In this document: positions 27,798-37,058 of the stretch, piece after piece
Layout of the letters: every line of letters begins with the position of its first letter
How positions within the stretch are numbered: the first letter of the stretch is position 1
DNA from: Eubacterium sp.
Lineage (GTDB): Bacteria; Bacillota; Clostridia; Oscillospirales; Acutalibacteraceae
Direction of reading: 5' to 3'
NCBI GenBank assembly: GCA_022511205.1
Contig: JAFLRY010000001.1
Location: forward strand, 80,359 to 144,358
Length of the DNA stretch: 64,000 nucleotides
The notes under the pieces: generated by a model
Database searches by the model: none
What the model was told of the DNA's origin: nothing
What the model saw: only the letters and a program-made list of their open reading frames with translations
Translations under genes and position numbers: made by a program

Positions 27798-28334
27798 TTA
27801 TTTTAAAAACTTTTTTATTCTTTTCTCAATTTTCTGCTCATAAAGTATCAGGAAGCTTTTCAGCAGAAAATCGTACATAACGAACACCAAGTTCATCGCG
27901 GCGGCAAAGCCGATGATGAGCCAAGCTGAGAAAACGCCGTCCTCAAAAAACGGAATACCGAAAATATAAAAACAAATCAGCTCGATAACTGTAAGCGAAA
28001 CGTTGAACAGAATGAACTTTAATATGAACCTGATCGCTTTTGATTTTATCTTTTCGAAGCTCTCCCTTATGATTGGATAATATCCGAAAAAAAGAACGAA
28101 CATCATAACGCATTCCTTTTCGGGAACGAGCATTAATGAAAGCAGAGATACGGCGATATAAACGAACACCGCCGAAGGAGTTCCGAAGCTCTTTTTGATC
28201 ATAACCGATATAAGCCCCAAAAGCATCGGAACGGTATACGCGAAAATGTAGACAACGCCGCCGATGAACATCAGCGTAACGCTTAAAGCCGCCGCAAGGC
28301 CGCACACGGCGACCCTCAGAGATTTTTTTCTCAT
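27798..28334 (-). CDS. Six-helix membrane protein, possibly an ECF transporter S component
   Basis: 178 residues, about five to six membrane helices, basic at the C terminus. Size, the N-terminal LRVAVCGLAAALSVTLMFIGG and the internal PMLLGLISVMIKKSFG recall vitamin-uptake S components or MptD-like proteins, but no binding motif allows a substrate call. Its ATG overlaps the rpiB stop (ATGA), so it is the last gene of the fhs operon. Confidence 0.5.
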   Translation of the reverse strand: MRKKSLRVAVCGLAAALSVTLMFIGGVVYIFAYTVPMLLGLISVMIKKSFGTPSAVFVYIAVSLLSLMLVPEKECVMMFVLFFGYYPIIRESFEKIKSKAIRFILKFILFNVSLTVIELICFYIFGIPFFEDGVFSAWLIIGFAAAMNLVFVMYDFLLKSFLILYEQKIEKRIKKFLK

Positions 28335-28780
28335 TCTACCTCTTCACCGTTTTCGATTGCGGCGATCTGGTCTATTCTTCTCTGATGCCTGCCGCCCTCA
28401 AATTCCGTATTGAGGAAAACGTCCACAAGCTCAAGCGCGATACCCTCGCCGATAACACGCTCGCCAAGGCAAAGCACATTGGCGTCATTATGCGCTCTCG
28501 TATATTTTGCGCCGAAATAATTTGTGCAGGCGGCGGCGCGGATACCTTTAACCTTATTTGCCGCCATGGAAATGCCTATTCCCGTTCCGCAGCAAAGGAT
28601 CGCTCTCTCGCATTCGCCGCTGATGACGCCGTCGCAAACTCTCTTGGCGGCAATGGCATAATCAAAGCTTTCAGGCGTGTAGCAGCCGTAATCCTTATAC
28701 TCTATGCCTTTATCCTCGAAATATTTTTTGATTTTTTCTTTGAGGTAAAAACCCGCGTGGTCTGAACCGAGTGCTATCAT
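28331..28780 (-). CDS. rpiB: Ribose 5-phosphate isomerase B
   Basis: 149 residues of the RpiB/LacAB fold: ALGSDHAGFYLKEKIK at the N terminus, the catalytic Cys in LCCGTGIGISMAANK (about residue 66) and NDANVLCLGERVIG. Interconverts ribulose and ribose 5-phosphate. Directly follows tsaB. Confidence 0.93.
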   Translation of the reverse strand: MIALGSDHAGFYLKEKIKKYFEDKGIEYKDYGCYTPESFDYAIAAKRVCDGVISGECERAILCCGTGIGISMAANKVKGIRAAACTNYFGAKYTRAHNDANVLCLGERVIGEGIALELVDVFLNTEFEGGRHQRRIDQIAAIENGEEVE

Positions 28781-29457
28781 TATTTGTTCTCCTTTTTAAG
28801 TTTTAATTCGCGTTCCGCCTGGCTTGGTCTTAAATAAACAGGTCTCAAATCTGCGGCGCTGACGGTTTCCTTACCCTCAGCCGCTTTTGCAGCGCCCGTT
28901 CCGCTTTGATAACGCCTGTTTTCATCTGCTAAATAAGCGTTTTCAAGCCCGATGTTATTAAAGCAAAGCTCCGCTCCGTCACCCGCAATAATCACCTTTT
29001 CATAGCCTTCAAGGTCTTTTTTCAAGTCCTCAAGGGAAATTGCCCGATCATCGCAAAGACGCTTTATTTTGCCGTTTTCCGCTTTGAATAAAGCGTTGTA
29101 AAACTGCATTCGTCTTGCGTCCATAACGGCGCAGATAACTGCGTTTTCATCGGTAAAATTGTTAGCAATCGCTTCAAGTGTAGAAACAGATATACAGGGA
29201 GTATTATTCGCAAACGCCAAGCCCTTTACCGTTGCGACGCCGATCCTCACTCCCGTAAATGAACCCGGACCGGCAGTGATCGCGATCGCGTCAAGGTCAC
29301 TGTATTTATACTCCCCCATTACCGCTTGAATAAGCGGCAGGAGGGTTTCGCTATGGGTGAGACCTTTATTTATCAGCTCACTTTTTATAACGCCGCCGTC
29401 CTTGGAAAGCGCCGCCGAAGCGGTGACGGCAGACGAATCAACAGAAAGCAAAAGCAT
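28780..29457 (-). CDS. tsaB: tRNA t6A synthesis subunit TsaB
   Basis: 225 residues with the ASKHA-type N terminus LLLSVDSSAVTASAAL and the conserved GPGSFTGVRIGVATVKGLAF. Together with TsaD and TsaE it makes N6-threonylcarbamoyl-adenosine in ANN-decoding tRNAs. Shares one base with tsaE, so the pair is translationally coupled. tsaD is not in the window. Confidence 0.93.
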   Translation of the reverse strand: MLLLSVDSSAVTASAALSKDGGVIKSELINKGLTHSETLLPLIQAVMGEYKYSDLDAIAITAGPGSFTGVRIGVATVKGLAFANNTPCISVSTLEAIANNFTDENAVICAVMDARRMQFYNALFKAENGKIKRLCDDRAISLEDLKKDLEGYEKVIIAGDGAELCFNNIGLENAYLADENRRYQSGTGAAKAAEGKETVSAADLRPVYLRPSQAERELKLKKENK

Positions 29458-29888
29458 TATCCGTTTTCACCTTTTTGATATATTTTGAACGCTCTTTCAT
29501 TTTCGCTAAGCTTTGAAATCTCTACGATAACAGCCTCATCGGGAAGCGCTCCGTAGATATTTTCGCTCCATTCGGCGGCGATATACGCGCCGCTGTCGAG
29601 GTAATCGAAATAGCCCGTTGAATAAAGATCGTCCCAGGAATCGATGCGGTACATATCAAAGTGATACAGCACCTTTCCCCCGCCGCGGTATTCATTACAA
29701 ATAGCAAAGGTCGGCGATGAAACATCAGCATCAATGCCAAGCCCTTTCACAATGCCCGCCGTAAAGGCAGTTTTCCCCGCGCCGAGGTCACCGAGATAGC
29801 CGATAACCGCGCCGTTTGGAAGCGTTTTCGCAAACGCTGCGGCGGAGGCTACCGTTTCATTATAACTTTTAGTAATAAAAGTTTGCAT
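29457..29888 (-). CDS. tsaE: tRNA t6A synthesis ATPase TsaE
   Basis: 143 residues, P-loop GYLGDLGAGKTAF (about residue 35), followed by SSPTFAICNEY and HFDMYRID, the marks of the TsaE ATPase. Begins one base after the fhs stop. Confidence 0.93.
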   Translation of the reverse strand: MQTFITKSYNETVASAAAFAKTLPNGAVIGYLGDLGAGKTAFTAGIVKGLGIDADVSSPTFAICNEYRGGGKVLYHFDMYRIDSWDDLYSTGYFDYLDSGAYIAAEWSENIYGALPDEAVIVEISKLSENERAFKIYQKGENG

Positions 29889-31556
29889 TTAGAAAAGACC
29901 TACCGTATTTCCGTTTTCATCAATATCAATTTTATATGCCGCGGGAGATTTGGAAAGACCGGGCATCGTCATAATCGAGCCTGTCTGGCAAACGAGGAAG
30001 CCCGCGCCGTTTGAAAGAGAAACGGAGGAAACGGTAATTCTGAAGCCCGAGGGTCTGCCGAGGAGAGCAGGATTATCGGAAAGGCTATACTGGGTTTTCG
30101 CCATACAAACCGGCATTTTATCAGCGCCAAGCTCAATGAATTCCTCAATGCTCTTCTTTGCTTCCTTGGTGTAATCAACGCCGTCCGCGCCGTAAATCTC
30201 TCTTGCGATGGTTTCGATCTTCTCGTAAACGGACATATCAAGATCGTAAATGTGATGGAATTTATTTTCCTTTTCGCAGGCTTCAACAACCTTTTCAGCA
30301 AGCTCAATGCCGCCGTCTCCGCCCTCGGCGAAGCACTTGGTAACGGCGAAATCAGCGCCCTTGGCTTCGCAGAAGCTCTTAACGAATTCGATCTCGTTAT
30401 CGGTATCTGCATAGAAATGGTTGATCGCAACTACTACGGGTACGCCGTATTTCTTAAGGTTTTCAATATGAGCGCCGAGGTTTACAGAGCCTTTTTCAAG
30501 GGCTTCCATATTCTCGCCGATCAGCTTGTCCTTAGGCACGCCGCCGTTATATTTCATTGAGCGAACGGTAGAAACCAGAACGATACAGCTTGGAGTAAGA
30601 CCCGCGAAGCGGCACTTGATATCAAGGAACTTCTCAGCGCCGAGGTCTGAGCCGAAGCCGGCTTCGGTCACGCAGTAATCAGCAAGCTTGAGCGCCGTTT
30701 TCGTTGCTCTTACTGAGTTACAGCCGTGGGCAATATTGGCGAAAGGTCCGCCGTGCATAATAGCCGGAGTATTTTCAAGGGTCTGAACAAGATTTGGCTT
30801 GATAGCATCCTTAAGAAGAACTGCCATAGCGCCGTCTGCCTTGATATCGCGGCAGTAAACCGGCTTGTTGTCATACGTATAAGCAACGAGGATATTGCCG
30901 AGTCTTCTCTTCAAATCAAAGAGGTCCTCAGAAAGGCAGAGGATCGCCATAACCTCAGAAGCGACGGTGATGATGAAATGATCCTCTCTGGGAACGCCGT
31001 TGAGCTTTCCGCCGAGAGAGCAAACGATATTGCGAAGCGCGCGATCATTCATATCAAGGCATCTCTTTGCGAGAATTCTTCTCTGGTCTATGCCAAGCTC
31101 ATTGCCCTGCTGAATATGGTTATCGAGGATAGCGCACATAAGATTGTTGGCGCTTGTGATAGCGTGCATATCGCCTGTGAAATGGAGATTGATATCCTCC
31201 ATCGGAACGACCTGGCTGTATCCGCCGCCTGCCGCGCCGCCCTTGATACCGAATACAGGACCCAGTGAAGGCTCACGCAGAGCGATAATAGCTTTCTTTC
31301 CGATCTTAGAAAGGGACTGACCGAGACCGATGCTGACGGTGGTCTTACCCTCGCCTGCGGGGGTGGGATTCACTGCGGTTACGAGAATCAGCTTGCCGTC
31401 CTTATTGGCCTTAACTCTGTCAACGAGCTCGTCCGACAGCTTGGCTTTGTAATGACCGTAAGGCTCGATCTCACTGCTTTTGATACCTATCATATCCGCT
31501 ATTTCATTGATGGGCTTCATTTGTGCCTGCTGGGCGATTTCGATATCACTTAACAT
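29889..31556 (-). CDS. fhs: Formate-tetrahydrofolate ligase
   Basis: 555 residues, full length. Converts formate, ATP and THF to 10-formyl-THF, feeding one-carbon metabolism or the methyl branch of acetogenesis. Visible motifs are the ATP loop [18 protein letters not shown] (about residue 65), [19 protein letters not shown] and the C-terminal [16 protein letters not shown]. First gene of an operon with tsaE, tsaB and rpiB; no folD or other Wood-Ljungdahl gene is in the window. Confidence 0.95.
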   Translation of the reverse strand: MLSDIEIAQQAQMKPINEIADMIGIKSSEIEPYGHYKAKLSDELVDRVKANKDGKLILVTAVNPTPAGEGKTTVSIGLGQSLSKIGKKAIIALREPSLGPVFGIKGGAAGGGYSQVVPMEDINLHFTGDMHAITSANNLMCAILDNHIQQGNELGIDQRRILAKRCLDMNDRALRNIVCSLGGKLNGVPREDHFIITVASEVMAILCLSEDLFDLKRRLGNILVAYTYDNKPVYCRDIKADGAMAVLLKDAIKPNLVQTLENTPAIMHGGPFANIAHGCNSVRATKTALKLADYCVTEAGFGSDLGAEKFLDIKCRFAGLTPSCIVLVSTVRSMKYNGGVPKDKLIGENMEALEKGSVNLGAHIENLKKYGVPVVVAINHFYADTDNEIEFVKSFCEAKGADFAVTKCFAEGGDGGIELAEKVVEACEKENKFHHIYDLDMSVYEKIETIAREIYGADGVDYTKEAKKSIEEFIELGADKMPVCMAKTQYSLSDNPALLGRPSGFRITVSSVSLSNGAGFLVCQTGSIMTMPGLSKSPAAYKIDIDENGNTVGLF

Positions 31557-31590
31557 TTGTGTATCCTCCGTATTTTAAATTTGTGAGGTT

Positions 31591-31619
31591 ATTATATCAG
31601 CATTGCTTAGATAATTCAA
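31591..31619 (-). promoter_or_regulatory. fhs operon promoter
   Basis: Minus-strand TTGAAT (31614-31619), 17-nt spacer, TATAAT (31591-31596), 35 nt before the ATG. Confidence 0.7.
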
Positions 31620-31664
31620 CACTAAAAAAATTAAATAATTAAAAATAAAGTTAATATTTTCACC

Positions 31665-31693
31665 TTGAAAATAAAGTGATATGAGAATATAAT
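31665..31693 (+). promoter_or_regulatory. Promoter of the RodA/FtsW gene
   Basis: TTGAAA (31665-31670), 17-nt spacer, TATAAT (31688-31693), divergent from the fhs promoter. Confidence 0.75.
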
Positions 31694-31732
31694 AAATACA
31701 CATTGCGAAACGCAATTGAAAGGAGGATGCGT

Positions 31733-32902
31733 ATGGAAGGTTTAAGGAGAAAAACTACGCTGGGCGATTTTTTCGGCGGTATTGATCATCTCTCTATGAT
31801 TACGGCGATAATCAGCTCTTTATACGGCTTCATTCTCGTTTACAGCGCGTTTTACAGAACGCTTGATAAAACGGATATCCTATCCTCCTCCGTTAAAAAA
31901 ATGATGGTTACAGTCCTTGCGGCGGCGATCGGAATTGCGGTGGCAATGATACTATCGATGATAAACTACGAGGTAATAAGCAAGCTATGGCCCATCATCG
32001 CTGCGGCCTGCGTTGGCATGATGATCGTTACATATTTCTTCGGAACTGCCCCCTCAAACAGACCGGACGCGCGCTGTTGGCTTGACTTCGGCTTTTTCAC
32101 TATCCAGACCTCTGAGTTTATGAAGGTTGGCTTTATCATATCTTTTTCCTATCATCTTGATTTGGTTAAGGATAATATCAACAGGCTCAAAACGATCATT
32201 CCGCTGGTTATTCACGGCCTTATCCCCATCGCTCTTGTTCTTATAACGGGAGACGCGGGCTCGGCACTGATATTTATGATAATGTTTATCGGCATGCTCT
32301 ACGCCGCGAAGATCAATATCGGTTATTTCATCGCCGGCATATGCGCCATAGTGGTTGCCTTTATCGCCGCCTGGAGATTCAATATTATTGACGGACTTCA
32401 AAGATCAAGAATAATCGCGCTGTTTTATCCCGAGCTTTATCCCGATATTATGTATCAGCAGAATAACGGCAAGATCGCGCTGGGCGGCGGCGGACTTTTC
32501 GGTCAGGGCTACTTAAATGGCAGATTAACGCAAAGCGGAGCCGTTCCTGTTAACGAATCGGATATGATACTCACCGTTGCCGGTGAGGAATTCGGATTTG
32601 TAGGCGCTATGGCGGTTATATTACTGCTCGCCGTTCTCATAGTGAGGATCATATTTATCGGCTTAAAGGCAAGAGATAACGTTGGATATCTGATGTGTAT
32701 GGGCGTTGGCGTAATGCTTGTATCCCAGCTTATCGTAAACGTTGGAATGGAGCTTTCACTTCTCCCCTGTATCGGCATCACGCTTCCGCTGTATTCATCG
32801 GGCGGATCATCGAGCCTTGGCATCTTCCTGGCCCTCGGCGTGGTTTTCTCCGTTTACCGATTCAGTATGAACCAAAAAGAAACGTTGTTTTATAAGTATT
32901 AA
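31733..32902 (+). CDS. RodA/FtsW/SpoVE-family peptidoglycan glycosyltransferase
   Basis: 389 residues, ten membrane helices. The ATG at 31733 follows AAAGGAGGA; the open frame upstream overlaps the promoter. SEDS-family marks are the ARCWLDFGFFTIQTSEFMK loop, NESDMILTVAGEEFGFVG with the catalytic-region Asp/Glu, and LPLYSSGGSSSLG. It polymerises lipid II during wall growth; RodA is slightly more likely than SpoVE, but the partner penicillin-binding protein is not nearby. Confidence 0.88.
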   Translation: MEGLRRKTTLGDFFGGIDHLSMITAIISSLYGFILVYSAFYRTLDKTDILSSSVKKMMVTVLAAAIGIAVAMILSMINYEVISKLWPIIAAACVGMMIVTYFFGTAPSNRPDARCWLDFGFFTIQTSEFMKVGFIISFSYHLDLVKDNINRLKTIIPLVIHGLIPIALVLITGDAGSALIFMIMFIGMLYAAKINIGYFIAGICAIVVAFIAAWRFNIIDGLQRSRIIALFYPELYPDIMYQQNNGKIALGGGGLFGQGYLNGRLTQSGAVPVNESDMILTVAGEEFGFVGAMAVILLLAVLIVRIIFIGLKARDNVGYLMCMGVGVMLVSQLIVNVGMELSLLPCIGITLPLYSSGGSSSLGIFLALGVVFSVYRFSMNQKETLFYKY

Positions 32903-32927
32903 AAATACATAGTTAGAAATAAAAAGG

Positions 32928-32956
32928 ACGGGCAGATCATCTGCCCGTTTTTTTAT
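32928..32956 (+). terminator. Terminator after the RodA/FtsW gene
   Basis: Stem ACGGGCAGA / TCTGCCCGT followed by TTTTTTT. Confidence 0.85.
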
Positions 32957-32981
32957 TAAAACACTTGGAATAATGCTTTTA

Positions 32982-33305
32982 TTATGTATCCCCATCTAAG
33001 TTGAAAACATCAAAATCTTCACAATAAAAACTTAGTTTATTTTCTTCAAAATCATTAATTTTGTAATTCATTGATTTATCGTATCCCAAATTCTTATTGC
33101 TTAAAATCTCAAATCCTTCAATTTGAAGCGGCATTGATAACGCTTCTATATTAATATTGGATACATTATAGAACACCAATAAATGTATTTCATTATTGCA
33201 ACTAATCTTTAAGGATAACTCAAGCTGGTAATCTACACGGTTTAATATAAATTCAAGTATTTCAATCTGCTGACCCTGAATATCCTTCAAAATATCTGAT
33301 TTCAT
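32982..33305 (-). CDS. Hypothetical 107-residue protein, AT-rich
   Basis: Not recognised. Acidic, beta-rich and soluble, without a signal peptide or cysteine pattern. Codon use is much more AT-rich than the neighbours (many AAT, ATT, TTA), which hints at a recently acquired gene. An AGGAG ribosome site precedes the ATG. It lies between the terminators of rodA and cdaR. It could be an immunity-like or phage-derived orphan, but nothing in the sequence decides this. Confidence 0.5.
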   Translation of the reverse strand: MKSDILKDIQGQQIEILEFILNRVDYQLELSLKISCNNEIHLLVFYNVSNINIEALSMPLQIEGFEILSNKNLGYDKSMNYKINDFEENKLSFYCEDFDVFNLDGDT

Positions 33306-33326
33306 ATAATAACTCCTATTTTATTA

Positions 33327-33355
33327 AGCACCGCCTTACATAAAAAGGCGGTGCT
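33327..33355 (-). terminator. Hairpin after cdaR
   Basis: Perfect 11-bp stem AGCACCGCCTT / AAGGCGGTGCT, 7-nt loop; the downstream T content is low (TTAATAAAAT), so a weak terminator. Confidence 0.6.
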
Positions 33356-33368
33356 ATTTAATCGATGA

Positions 33369-34652
33369 TTATTTTTTCGTAACGCTTACGTTGACGGTAT
33401 ACATACCGAGCACCCAGCACCTGCCGTTACCTGAGATAGTTACGGTAAGACGGCATCTTTCGGTATTTTCGTCTATGGTTTCCGAGCGCTCAAGAGGAAC
33501 GAGTGAGAACGAAAGGCTTGACTTATCTATGCCGCTCAACACCTCAGGATCGCCCACAATGGTGATCTGTTTTTGAGAGATAGAATTAACTGTTATATCA
33601 TAGCCCTCCAGCTCGGGAGACAAATCGTTTCTGCTGATAGGGATCTTCTTCGTTTCATATTCCTTAGGAACTGTAACGGTTACGGTGATCTCCTCCGTGC
33701 CGTCAAGCACGGTAACGCCGTTTATCTGTGCCGCGTTGAAATCAAAGGTATTTTCGCCTAAATTGATATCCGAAAATGAAATAGTACCAAGATTAAGCGC
33801 CGTGAGCTGAGCGGATTCAGGCGCGCCGACTTCAACGGAATTTACTGAATATTTCACGTCAAGAAAGCTTTCGGCATTGTTTGGTCCTGCAACGAAGGAT
33901 ACCGCAGGGCGCAGATTCTGAACCTTTAGTATCGGAACACTTGCGGTAAGCGCAGATTCGCCCTCGGGAATGATAATTTCAACATTATCGATCTTGTTTC
34001 CGATTTCGTTCAAAGCAATCGGAGTTAAGCTTACAACCTGTGACTCAGACAGTTCGCTTTCAAGCTCAATATCGGCAACTACTCTCTTAACATTTGAAAC
34101 GTAAGTCCTCGCGCCCCTGAGAATAACGGAGCTTTGATTGAGCGTAGTCTCTCCAGAAACGTAGCCCTCGGCGGTAAAATTCGTGTTCACAAAATTAAGC
34201 TCAACAGGCATTGTAAGCTCTTCGGTATAATCGTAAAAGCCCATTATAGCCGTGGGAGCGTAGCTTTCTACAGTAAACTCAGCGTCTTCGGTTACGTTGA
34301 GAACGATCGGAACTGATTGGTAGCCCGTAGTAGTAATTGAATTCGTCTGCAACGCCGCGCTGAAATCATTTTCGCTGATCTCGCTTGCAATATACTTTTT
34401 ACAGGATATCGTTACTTCAACGTTTACGTTCTCGTCGCCGTAATATTGTATTCCAAGCTGTTCGGCGAGCGTTCCCGAAAAATCAACGCTTACGGGAACT
34501 GTTATACGCTTCGTTGTTTCGGGGCTTAAGTTCATCGAGGTTAAAACCCAGATAACGAGCGCGGCAAATATTGAACAGATAATGAGATATTTATCGTTAT
34601 ATATCAGTTTTCTTATAGAAAACTTTTTATTCTTTTTTGCATTATTTTTCAT
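33369..34652 (-). CDS. cdaR: YbbR-domain regulator of the diadenylate cyclase
   Basis: 427 residues: a membrane anchor at about residues 25-45, then an extracellular chain of about four YbbR beta-domains with the recurring P-V-x-L/V pattern. Known to bind and regulate CdaA. Its start overlaps the cdaA stop by 11 nt, the standard cdaA-cdaR arrangement; glmM, often third, is absent here. Confidence 0.88.
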   Translation of the reverse strand: MKNNAKKNKKFSIRKLIYNDKYLIICSIFAALVIWVLTSMNLSPETTKRITVPVSVDFSGTLAEQLGIQYYGDENVNVEVTISCKKYIASEISENDFSAALQTNSITTTGYQSVPIVLNVTEDAEFTVESYAPTAIMGFYDYTEELTMPVELNFVNTNFTAEGYVSGETTLNQSSVILRGARTYVSNVKRVVADIELESELSESQVVSLTPIALNEIGNKIDNVEIIIPEGESALTASVPILKVQNLRPAVSFVAGPNNAESFLDVKYSVNSVEVGAPESAQLTALNLGTISFSDINLGENTFDFNAAQINGVTVLDGTEEITVTVTVPKEYETKKIPISRNDLSPELEGYDITVNSISQKQITIVGDPEVLSGIDKSSLSFSLVPLERSETIDENTERCRLTVTISGNGRCWVLGMYTVNVSVTKK

Positions 34653-35529
34653 TTTTTCTCACCCTCTTTACAAGTCTTGCCAAAATCTTGTCGTCAGATG
34701 ATGAGCCGCCGGGAAGAAATTCGCTCTTCAGAATATCTCTGAGATCACCGTCTGAAATATTGCTTTTAAGAACCCCGCTCCTTGCAACGGATATCGCACC
34801 GGTTTCCTCCGAAACTACAACGACGATCGCGTCGCTCTCCTCGGAAAGGCCGATAGCGGCTCTGTGGCGCGTGCCGAGTGATGATATAACGTTTTTATTG
34901 GTCAGCGGCAAAATACAGCCCGCGGCATATATTGCGCCGTTTCTGATAACCATTGCTCCGTCGTGAAGCGGGGTTTTCGGATAAAAGATATTCTCGATAA
35001 GCGCCCTTGATGCTTTCGCATTAAGCACCGTTCCCGAATCGATAATATTTCCCAGCAGCGTATCCTTTTCAAAGGCGATAAGGGCGCCCGTCTTATTATC
35101 GCTCATATTGGAACAAGCCTTGATAACCGCCTCAATGCTGTTTTCGATTTCCGCAAGCTCTACGGCAACGCCGGAGTGAATGATCGTTTTCAAGCTTCTT
35201 CTTGCCGAACCCTTACCGATCTGCTCAAGAATATTTCTGAATTCAGGAGCAAAGATAACCACCGCGATTATAAGAATATTTGAAAAAATACTTCTGAAGA
35301 TATACGATGAAGCTTCCATTTGCAGGGCATTAACGATCAGGTATATGACCACCATAAATGCGATACCCTTTGCAAGCTGCATCGCCCTCGTTTCTCGTAA
35401 TATGCGCACGCATATATAAATAACGATCGCAACGAGCGCTATATCAAGAAAATCCGTCAACGTGAAGGTGGAAAAAACGCTCAGTATTCTATTGACATAA
35501 TCCATTATGGCATCAAGCATTTGCAACAT
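34642..35529 (-). CDS. cdaA: Membrane diadenylate cyclase
   Basis: 295 residues, three N-terminal membrane helices followed by the DisA-N catalytic domain: DGAMVIRNGAIYAAGCILPLT (DGA active site) and GTRHRAAIGLSEESDA (RHR). Makes the second messenger c-di-AMP, which controls potassium transport and wall homeostasis; the Trk system in this same window is a plausible target. Confidence 0.93.
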   Translation of the reverse strand: MLQMLDAIMDYVNRILSVFSTFTLTDFLDIALVAIVIYICVRILRETRAMQLAKGIAFMVVIYLIVNALQMEASSYIFRSIFSNILIIAVVIFAPEFRNILEQIGKGSARRSLKTIIHSGVAVELAEIENSIEAVIKACSNMSDNKTGALIAFEKDTLLGNIIDSGTVLNAKASRALIENIFYPKTPLHDGAMVIRNGAIYAAGCILPLTNKNVISSLGTRHRAAIGLSEESDAIVVVVSEETGAISVARSGVLKSNISDGDLRDILKSEFLPGGSSSDDKILARLVKRVRKNEK

Positions 35530-35625
35530 TCCTTAATTTACTGCTGGGCTAAAGGTTTCAAAATTCAATTTTCACTTCGCCGTCTAAATATTTTAACATA
35601 AAATTTAATAATAATAAAGATAAAA

Positions 35626-36756
35626 TTATATTTTTTTCAATCTCTTTAAAAAAATTTCGCAATCCCGCTGAGTAGTAAATGCGGAGGGACACAGGCGAAC
35701 TGTTCCGCGATCAAGCGTGTTAAAGAATTTGTGAGCAAGCGGCGAACAGTGAAGCCCCGCTCTGACGGCGATATCCTGCCTTGCGAGAAGCGCCGCCGTT
35801 TTTTCGCTTGGATAGTCTTTATAATTAAACGAAATTATCGGCGCAGAGCTGAACTTTTCAGGCTTCGGGCAATAGAGAACGGCGTTTTGATCTCGCTTTA
35901 AGCCGTTATATAAAATATCAGTCATTCGAAGCTCATGATCGTAAATATTGTTCATTCCTTTTGAATTGATGAAGCTTATCCCCTCGCCCATTGAAATTAT
36001 TCCAACGTTGTTAAGGGTTCCCGCCTCAAGCCTGTCGGGCAGAAAATCGGGCTGATACGGATTTTGTGATTCACTTCCCGTGCCGCCGTCTATGATCGTA
36101 TCGAGATGTACATCTTCATTCACGGCAATAAAGCCCGTGCCCATATTGCCGTAAAGGCATTTATGCCCGGGTGCGCAAAGAATATCTATGTTGTCCTTCT
36201 CTGAGTTGATCGGCATAACTCCCGCCGCCTGTGCCGCGTCAACGATAAATCTTATTCCGTGCCGCCTTGCGAGATTGCCGATTTTTCTCAATGGAAACGC
36301 AACGCCGAATACGTTTGAGGCTGCCATACAGACGATCACCGTGGTGTTGCTTCTGATAAGCCTTTCAAAGTTTTTGACCGTTTCCTCCTCATCAAAATCG
36401 TACTGAGCAATATCGAAATCGATAATTCCGTCTTTTCTCAGGTGATTGACCACTCGCCAGACAGCGTTGTGCTCAAGGGAGGAGATAATGACGTGGTCTC
36501 CCCTTTTAACGCTGCCCTTTATCGCCATATTAAGCGCCTGAGTGCAGTTCATCGTAAAGGCAATATTTTGAGGCTCATAATTAAACATTGCCCCTATTTT
36601 TTCACGCACTGAATATATCTTTTCAGCGGTGGCTATGGATGCAGAGTAGCCTCCCCTGCCGGAATTGAAGCTGTAATTTCTTACGGCGTTCATCGTGCCG
36701 TAGATAACGCTTTGCGGCTTTGGATACGATGTTGCCCCGTTGTCTAAATATATCAA
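35626..36756 (-). CDS. Class V aminotransferase, cysteine desulfurase-like
   Basis: 376 residues with the PLP Lys in APGHKCLYGNMGTGF (about residue 199), the HNAVWR and VDAAQAAG binding segments and a Cys in AGLHCSPLAHK (about 338) placed as in group II (SufS/CsdA-like) desulfurases. It may pass sulfur or selenium to the DUF3343 protein encoded directly upstream with a 4-nt overlap. No isc/suf scaffold gene is adjacent. Confidence 0.85.
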   Translation of the reverse strand: MIYLDNGATSYPKPQSVIYGTMNAVRNYSFNSGRGGYSASIATAEKIYSVREKIGAMFNYEPQNIAFTMNCTQALNMAIKGSVKRGDHVIISSLEHNAVWRVVNHLRKDGIIDFDIAQYDFDEEETVKNFERLIRSNTTVIVCMAASNVFGVAFPLRKIGNLARRHGIRFIVDAAQAAGVMPINSEKDNIDILCAPGHKCLYGNMGTGFIAVNEDVHLDTIIDGGTGSESQNPYQPDFLPDRLEAGTLNNVGIISMGEGISFINSKGMNNIYDHELRMTDILYNGLKRDQNAVLYCPKPEKFSSAPIISFNYKDYPSEKTAALLARQDIAVRAGLHCSPLAHKFFNTLDRGTVRLCPSAFTTQRDCEIFLKRLKKI

Positions 36757-36968
36757 AGGCGCTCAACCCCCAAAATTTTGATTCCGTTTCTTTGAAGTAT
36801 TTCAACGGCGTTTCCGTTTCTGTCCTCAACGCTTAAAACGTATCCGCAGCCGTCTCCCGGAGCGGGATTTTCAAGCCTTTGCATATATGATTTTATTGCG
36901 TTTCGCTGTAAAACGCTTTTCGCGCGCTGCGCGTTGGTAACTGATCCTACCTTTATATAAATACTCAT
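36753..36968 (-). CDS. DUF3343 putative sulfur/selenium carrier
   Basis: 71 residues from the ATG at 36968. The ferredoxin-like DUF3343 pattern is present: SIYIKVGSVTNAQRAKSVL, then GDGCGYVLSVEDRNG with the conserved Cys. Members are thought to carry S or Se next to cysteine desulfurases, which fits the overlapping NifS-like gene. Its ribosome site is buried in the hairpin at 36975-37012. Confidence 0.75.
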   Translation of the reverse strand: MSIYIKVGSVTNAQRAKSVLQRNAIKSYMQRLENPAPGDGCGYVLSVEDRNGNAVEILQRNGIKILGVERL

Positions 36969-36974
36969 AGTAAA

Positions 36975-37012
36975 AAACCTCACTTTCTACATAATATGAG
37001 AAAGTGAGGTTT
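36975..37012 (-). terminator. Terminator-like hairpin that contains the DUF3343 ribosome-binding site
   Basis: Perfect 14-bp inverted repeat (36975-36988 with 36999-37012), 10-nt loop. On the minus strand the second arm AGAAAGTGAGGTTT runs into TTTT and then ATG at 36968. It ends the transporter transcript but also sequesters the only AAGTGAGG ribosome site of the next gene. Confidence 0.75.
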
Positions 37013-37058
37013 AAGTTTAACGATTGATTTGCTTTATCGTAGCATCAAAGCATAAATC

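Noticed and set aside
31557..31700. Possible THF riboswitch before fhs
   Set aside because: The short leader shows no conserved riboswitch core, only a promoter.
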